From the NCBI RefSeq assembly GCF_030272615.1, contig NC_081415.1, positions 107,760,406-107,824,405 on the forward strand: a DNA stretch of 64,000 bases, read 5' to 3'. The stretch's first letter is position 1, and the number at the start of each line of letters is the position of its first letter. The stretch is from Cryptomeria japonica (Eukaryota; Streptophyta; Pinopsida; Cupressales; Cupressaceae). The notes beneath the pieces are model-generated. The model saw nothing but the letters and a program-made list of their open reading frames with translations, did not search any database and was not told where the DNA came from. The translations under genes and the position numbers were made by a program. Of the stretch, positions 58,785-64,000 are shown in pieces.

Positions 58785-61417
58785 GATGGTATTTCCACAA
58801 ACCCTTTGTATTGAGGTCCTCTATGTCAATGTTACTGGAACTTTGAGACTTTGAAGATTTGTGACTGACTTGATTAAGTGACTATGTCTCGCCCATAAGC
58901 AAGATCTACCCACTGTCTTTATCATGGATGATCCATTTGTTCCTCCTTGAATGGCTGCTCATGATTAACCTGACAATCAATGACAAAATGTTACCTTCTT
59001 CAAACTGAGGTTTGTGATTGACCTCTCTGTCACTTCTTTGAATGGAAAAATGACTTTTCTTTTGGTTCTTTGGGGCTGATTATGACAAGGACTCGGACCA
59101 TTATCTCCTCACTGTTTATTGAACTGCACATTAGACCTATTGGGGTTGTTGTGATAGCTGTGACCATGCCTGATAGATTCTCCGCTCATTGATGATTTCT
59201 ATCAACCATCCATGTTGTCAATGTCTTCAGTATTGTGAGTCAATTGTCCAATAGCTTGGACTGCACTACCACTGTGTCTTGGTTTTGTTTTCTTTTTGGT
59301 CTAAGCCTCTTATCACTGTCTTTGCAACTTTATCAGGCTATTCCAAACTATCTTTTGTGTCTCACATGATGCCTATCGATGTGTCTCTGGGTCGCTGCAC
59401 TTTGCTACCTGTAGATTGCTCACACAAAACCTTTGTTCTTTCTCGTGGCGATGAAGTGCTATCTTCTAAAGATCCTAGGCATTCTCACCGAGATCTTCCT
59501 ACATTCCGGTGGGCACCATTGCAACTATATTCATTATGCAAAACGTGCAGGAAACTCTACAGCACGGGTATTCTGCATGAACGATTATCGTAGTTGTTTT
59601 GGCTGCAGATAACATGTTAATAGTTACGCGCAACATATACTCCCTAGTCTTTCATCAATAACTTGCAGAATGCACCACGAAAAGCAATACTTGATCTTTA
59701 AAATTTGAAAGTGCGAGTAGAGTTAAGGGAAACGATAGCATGCAAGTTGACCAGAGCATTTGTAACTGCGATATCTGATATACATCTTCCTCCCAGCAAT
59801 GGTTTGGTGGATGTTTGCAACCTATTCCATGTTTGCAGAGCCTGGCGCTATGTCTGCAATTCCATTTACTTGGAAATGAATACCTCTACACCTGCGTGAA
59901 AGGAGCCATGCAGAAATAAGGCATTTAAACACTTCTTATCCAACCTCTGCGAGTGGTCTTCAACTTGCGAGTGGAGTCTAGAGAGCACGATAGCAGGCAT
60001 ATATATCGGTAAAACAAACGGTGAAGGTAGTTATAAAACCAGCTTTCACCTTCTTTTCTGGCCACACGGTAGTTTTCTTTTGCCAAATGGACGTTCGAAT
60101 GAGTTTGGTGGAGCGATTTCCCAGTTGTAGAAGGATCGGCATGTTAGCCAACTTAACCAAGCTGCCGATAGTAATCCAAAACATAACTGAAAACAGTTAG
60201 TTGGCTATCGATATTGGCTTGTTTACCCTTTGGTCAACTTTGCCGATATCTTTCATGCATAAGTGAGTTCGATGCAAAACACATGGTAACTTGATAAAGT
60301 TAGCCAACTCACCGATGAAGAAGATGTCAATGTTAAAACCTTGCATAAAGAAACATATCGGTCCCTTGATAATTTTACCAACTTGATGATAGTTTCTCAT
60401 TCGCAACTCGAAATTGGTGTTCATTGGTCCTTTTAACCATTTTACCATGTTGCCGCTAACACTTGGTCACTATTAGCATAGACCATTGATGATCGTGTTT
60501 ACTTTAAACTCTTCGAGAATGCCAATAACAATCCTAGACAATACAATATTCTCATCCATTTATTGGCGATTCGAGGGATCATTTAACTTGGAGTTTAGAG
60601 ATCAACATGTTACTTTGAATCATATCCTTTACTTTGAAAACGTTCATAGGATTACAAATACAAATACAAAGAGTTTCTCGATTTTCTCAAAAACATGATT
60701 TGCGACCCTTCACCATCATGATGTGAAGTACAATTATAACTTGGGCGAATTTTGGGAATTCACATATGGTCCTCTTTTTTTACGAATATATCCAAATATT
60801 CGACGAACCATTCACACTAAAACGACCTATTATTACATGGAAACGAAGAAGAATCATAGTTGTCAAATTTTCAATTAGGATCAACAAATCCATAGTCTTA
60901 GGATATGACAGAAGGATATCAAAATATAGAAATCTTCAGCAAATGGCACATGAGTACTACAACCATTATTTACTATTCTAAAATAGGCCAATATTACCCA
61001 TCCTAATATGATTTCCATCAATGTGAGTAAGTACCAGTAAAGCATGCATCCAAATGCTTGTAAATATCTAGAGTACATATTCGATTTGCTAGGTATCCAA
61101 AATAGCATGTTAATGTATGTCTATATAAACAAATGTCCCATTATGCCTATTTAGTCTTAGTAACTATTAGAATTAACAGTTAAATCATACTAATTTAGTG
61201 TCTTGTAGGTCACTTAGGTTAGTTTTTAAGATTCGATACTAGTTACTGTCTTTGCTCCGATCTCTGTTAACTAAAGATTTAACCCTGTTTTTCTTGGAAA
61301 TAGTAATCAACTTGGATCACTCATATAATTTAGTCAATTCGTGACATTATCCCATGCAAAATAACTCTGTTTTACTATAAAAAATGGTTCTATGCACATA
61401 CCAAAGGCCAGGCCCCC
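58785..61417. other. Region upstream of the 1085-aa ORF, no recognised gene
   Basis: Only short frames occur, none with a recognisable domain. From about 60100 to 60450 variants of TTAGCCAACTNNCCGATA recur five or six times at irregular 30-75 base spacing, a degenerate repeat. No TATA box, LTR pair or primer site could be supported; a GGTGCCCACCG word on the minus strand near 59515 was considered and rejected. Confidence 0.5.
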
Positions 61418-61945
61418 TCACTCTGACCCAGAAGGCGAGGTAGAAGCATTCTCATCGTCCAGAACCAGGCCCTCAGCTTTGAGGAAGTCCTCAAACCAAG
61501 TGGATTTTGGAGGGTGTCGCACATGAAATAAGTGGAGCAAAAAGTTGACATTTCTATGGATTGCCTTAGTCCTCTCCCTGGTAAAAGACTCACCATCTGT
61601 GGAGATGATAGGGAATCGAGGAACCGGCCAGTTATTTTGAATGAGAATATCATAGTTTCGTGACCGAGGGATAGTCCATTCATTGTCAATGTTGACTAAA
61701 ACTCGCTCCAGATCACCCAAGATAGAGGGAGTGAAGACCTCTTTACACAGAGCACTTGTATCCTCGCGATTTTTGGTAGAGGTAACTATCACAACAAGAA
61801 ACATGGCGGCTACATCCGTATTGGCCCTGGTTCTGTCTGGATTTGTTAGAAAGTCCAAGCCCAGGATATTCTCAACTGCATCAATCACTAAGATATGGGA
61901 AGATGCATGATGTGCTTTAGGCAATCTCTGTAATAGACCCTTCAA
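61418..61945 (-). pseudogene. Fragment of an uncharacterised protein (175 aa)
   Basis: The minus-strand frame has no ATG at its start; similar sequence continues upstream in the same frame (ILQSNYAIRRGKWLLKGL) to a TGA near 61985. The readable part is a coherent, globular-looking protein: HILVIDAVENILGLDFL, TDVAAMFLVVIVTST, LGDLERVLVNIDNEWTI, NNWPVPRFPI, then RTKAIHRNVNFLLHLFHVRH, ending TSPSGSE at a stop. The composition and lack of low complexity suggest a real but truncated gene, and it has the same strand as the 1085-aa ORF 2.6 kb away. I cannot name a family, and a link between the two is only a possibility. Confidence 0.45.
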
Positions 61946-61989
61946 AAGCCATTTGCCTCTTCGTATTGCATAGTTTGATTGGAGTATCC

Positions 61990-62635
61990 ATCACCAATTT
62001 TCCCTCAATTCTAAGTCTTTGTTGGGTTACAAAGCTTCTTAAATTAAAACTAAAGTGTGGTTAATAGCCGGATAATGATGAGAAAGAGCAAAGTTTGCTC
62101 ATTTTTTCAAAGTTTGCTCATTCTTTCTAAATACATGCAAGCTGAAACCCACTTTAAATGAATCTTATTGGTTAGGAAATAGTGCATATCCTTGAATGAT
62201 GCACCGTCTGTTAGAAAAATGTGTTGAGGAGCCACGATTAATTTTGGTGGATGATCAAATGAGTACGCCTCACACTGAAGCCCTGACTTGTCATTATGAT
62301 CAGGATTTCTTGGGGATCATGCATGCTTTGATGATCAAATAGGCCTATCTGGGGGTTTATTATTATATAATTGTTGTGTTTAGATATGAGTGCCACCGCT
62401 TGCTAGGTTAATAATCGGCCTCTGTTCCATGAGATAAGGGACATATAAGCCTCTGGGAATAGTATTTATGATTGATAGCTAATCCTCAAATCTTGATGAA
62501 AATTTAATTAATTCAAGTTTAACATAAAATGTTCTATAGGTATGTTTTGGTTTTGTTAATTGAAACTTTAAATATGATGAAGTTTACTAATTAATATTAT
62601 TGGTTTCGGGTTCTAAAAATGAATTAATGAGTTTA
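61990..62635. other. Spacer
   Basis: No gene is seen. The phrase TTTGCTCATTTTTTCAAAGT is partly doubled near 62093-62127. Otherwise it is unremarkable AT-rich DNA. Confidence 0.5.
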
Positions 62636-63258
<623 letters not shown>

Positions 63259-63479
63259 TTGTCTGGTTATAGTTTAAATGTTTGAAGTCTTCTATGTATG
63301 AGAAGGTTTTGATAAAATTGTCAAGTGGGTTAGTTAATTACTATGGAGCTTAAGATGATTACAATCAGAGGATTTTGAGGACTAAGGCTTGGCTGCTGCT
63401 GATTTTATGAATATGAGCCTCTTATGTGATAGTTGTCATGTGGAATGAAAATTATTTGTATTTTTGTGTTTAGTTTTAA

Positions 63480-64000
63480 ATATTGTTCTAAGGGCTAATG
63501 TTAGGAGCTACATGAATTATTGTCTTGCCATCAGCTCCCATGTTAGTGAGGGAATAAGCTCTTTTGTTGCCTTCCCTGTAAATATGATTAAAGATGACCC
63601 TGTCAAATATTTTAATGTTTGTTATTATTTTGGCCAGGGAGGCATTTAGCTTCTAGTCAAGCATAGACCCTTTTCTAAGGGCATTGATGATAATGGTCGA
63701 GTCTCCTTCAATGACGATCCTCTTAATATTGAGTATAATGCCTAGATTTATACCAACAGCAAGTGCTTGCATTTCTACTACATTATTTGTACAATTGCCG
63801 CAGGGGAGAGCCATATAGGTAACCTCATCCCCATTTGAATTATGAATGCAACAGCCAAGACCCGCTCTCCCCGGGTTACCCCTCGAGGCTCCATCAAAGT
63901 TTAGTTTAAACCATCCACTAATAGGAGGGAGCCACTTACATTCCTTACGTAACATCCAATTTGATGGGGGGCCTTTACCAATGAAGGGGGGTATCTTTAG
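63480..64000 (-). mobile_element. LINE C-terminal RNase H domain
   Basis: The minus strand reads WLPPISGWFKLNFDGASRGN, PGRAGLGC, NNVVEMQALAVG and RIVIEGDSTIIINAL, then past a stop (D*KLNASL, TGG to TAG) to FNHIYREGNKRAYSLTNMGA. This is the RNase H of a plant LINE ORF2, with catalytic Asp (NFDG), Glu (VEMQAL) and Asp (EGDS) kept. The last acidic site, usually within N-x-x-A-D-x-L, reads AYSL, so Asp became Tyr. One stop and this change mark it as dead. The upstream part continues beyond the window. It could belong to the same kind of LINE as the tail at 53955-54300. Confidence 0.85.

Noticed and set aside
59505-59530. GGTGCCCACCG word on the minus strand upstream of the 1085-aa ORF, like a Gypsy primer-site region
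   Set aside because: No LTR end or paired LTR was found on either side of the ORF, so a retroelement frame could not be supported from this word alone.
60480-60990. Possible organelle-derived DNA (AT-rich frames with Arg/Lys/Ile content)
   Set aside because: No recognisable plastid or mitochondrial gene could be read in any frame.

Overview
The window looks like gene-poor, repeat-dominated nuclear DNA of a land plant, most likely a seed plant with a large genome such as a gymnosperm. The reasons are: non-LTR (LINE) and Copia-type fragments with plant-style sequence, very long non-coding LTR-like repeats nested in each other, a relic of the plant DUF3537 membrane-protein family, and TTTAGGG-like telomere-type words. 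The species cannot be fixed from sequence alone. No rRNA, tRNA, CRISPR array or bacterial-type operon is visible.

Layout. (a) 1-19470 is copy A of a large direct duplication. It holds a dead LINE reverse transcriptase, an uncharacterised minus-strand gene relic (1246-2434, with a promoter-like region near 5085) whose presumed intron carries an array of roughly 95-bp palindromes, a long non-coding stretch, and a DUF3537 pseudogene (about 9537-11438). (b) About 16000-28677 is a CT-rich low-complexity host invaded three times over. A long LTR-like repeat (X2, 16423-27663) was entered by a roughly 1.5-kb element (H, 17194-24050, 5-bp site duplication CATGT), which was itself entered by a second copy of the long repeat (X1, 17646-22991, site duplication CGATG). 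(c) 28678-39706 is a decayed Copia element (2.4-kb LTR, tRNA-Met type primer site, gag and protease start). Its gag is split by a 7.2-kb non-autonomous LTR element (31844-39007) and its protease start by a short LINE tail. (d) 39707-53960 contains copy B of the duplication (homology from 40803), about 98-99% identical in ordinary sequence but with several deletions at short microhomologies, one of which removed the whole DUF3537 region. (e) 53960-64000 is different: a LINE 3' end, one intact 1085-codon single-exon gene of unknown function on the minus strand (55527-58784), a fragment of another unknown protein (61418-61945), a 620-bp AT array and a LINE RNase H domain.

Order of events inferred from the nesting: X2, then H, then X1, then the large duplication, then private tandem duplications in copy A, deletions in copy B, and microsatellite divergence in both. 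The only long undamaged reading frame is the 1085-codon ORF. Nearly everything else is transposon debris, whose stop codons are mostly C-to-T changes in CAG, CAA and CGA codons, as expected of methylated plant DNA. No set of genes in the window forms a recognisable pathway.
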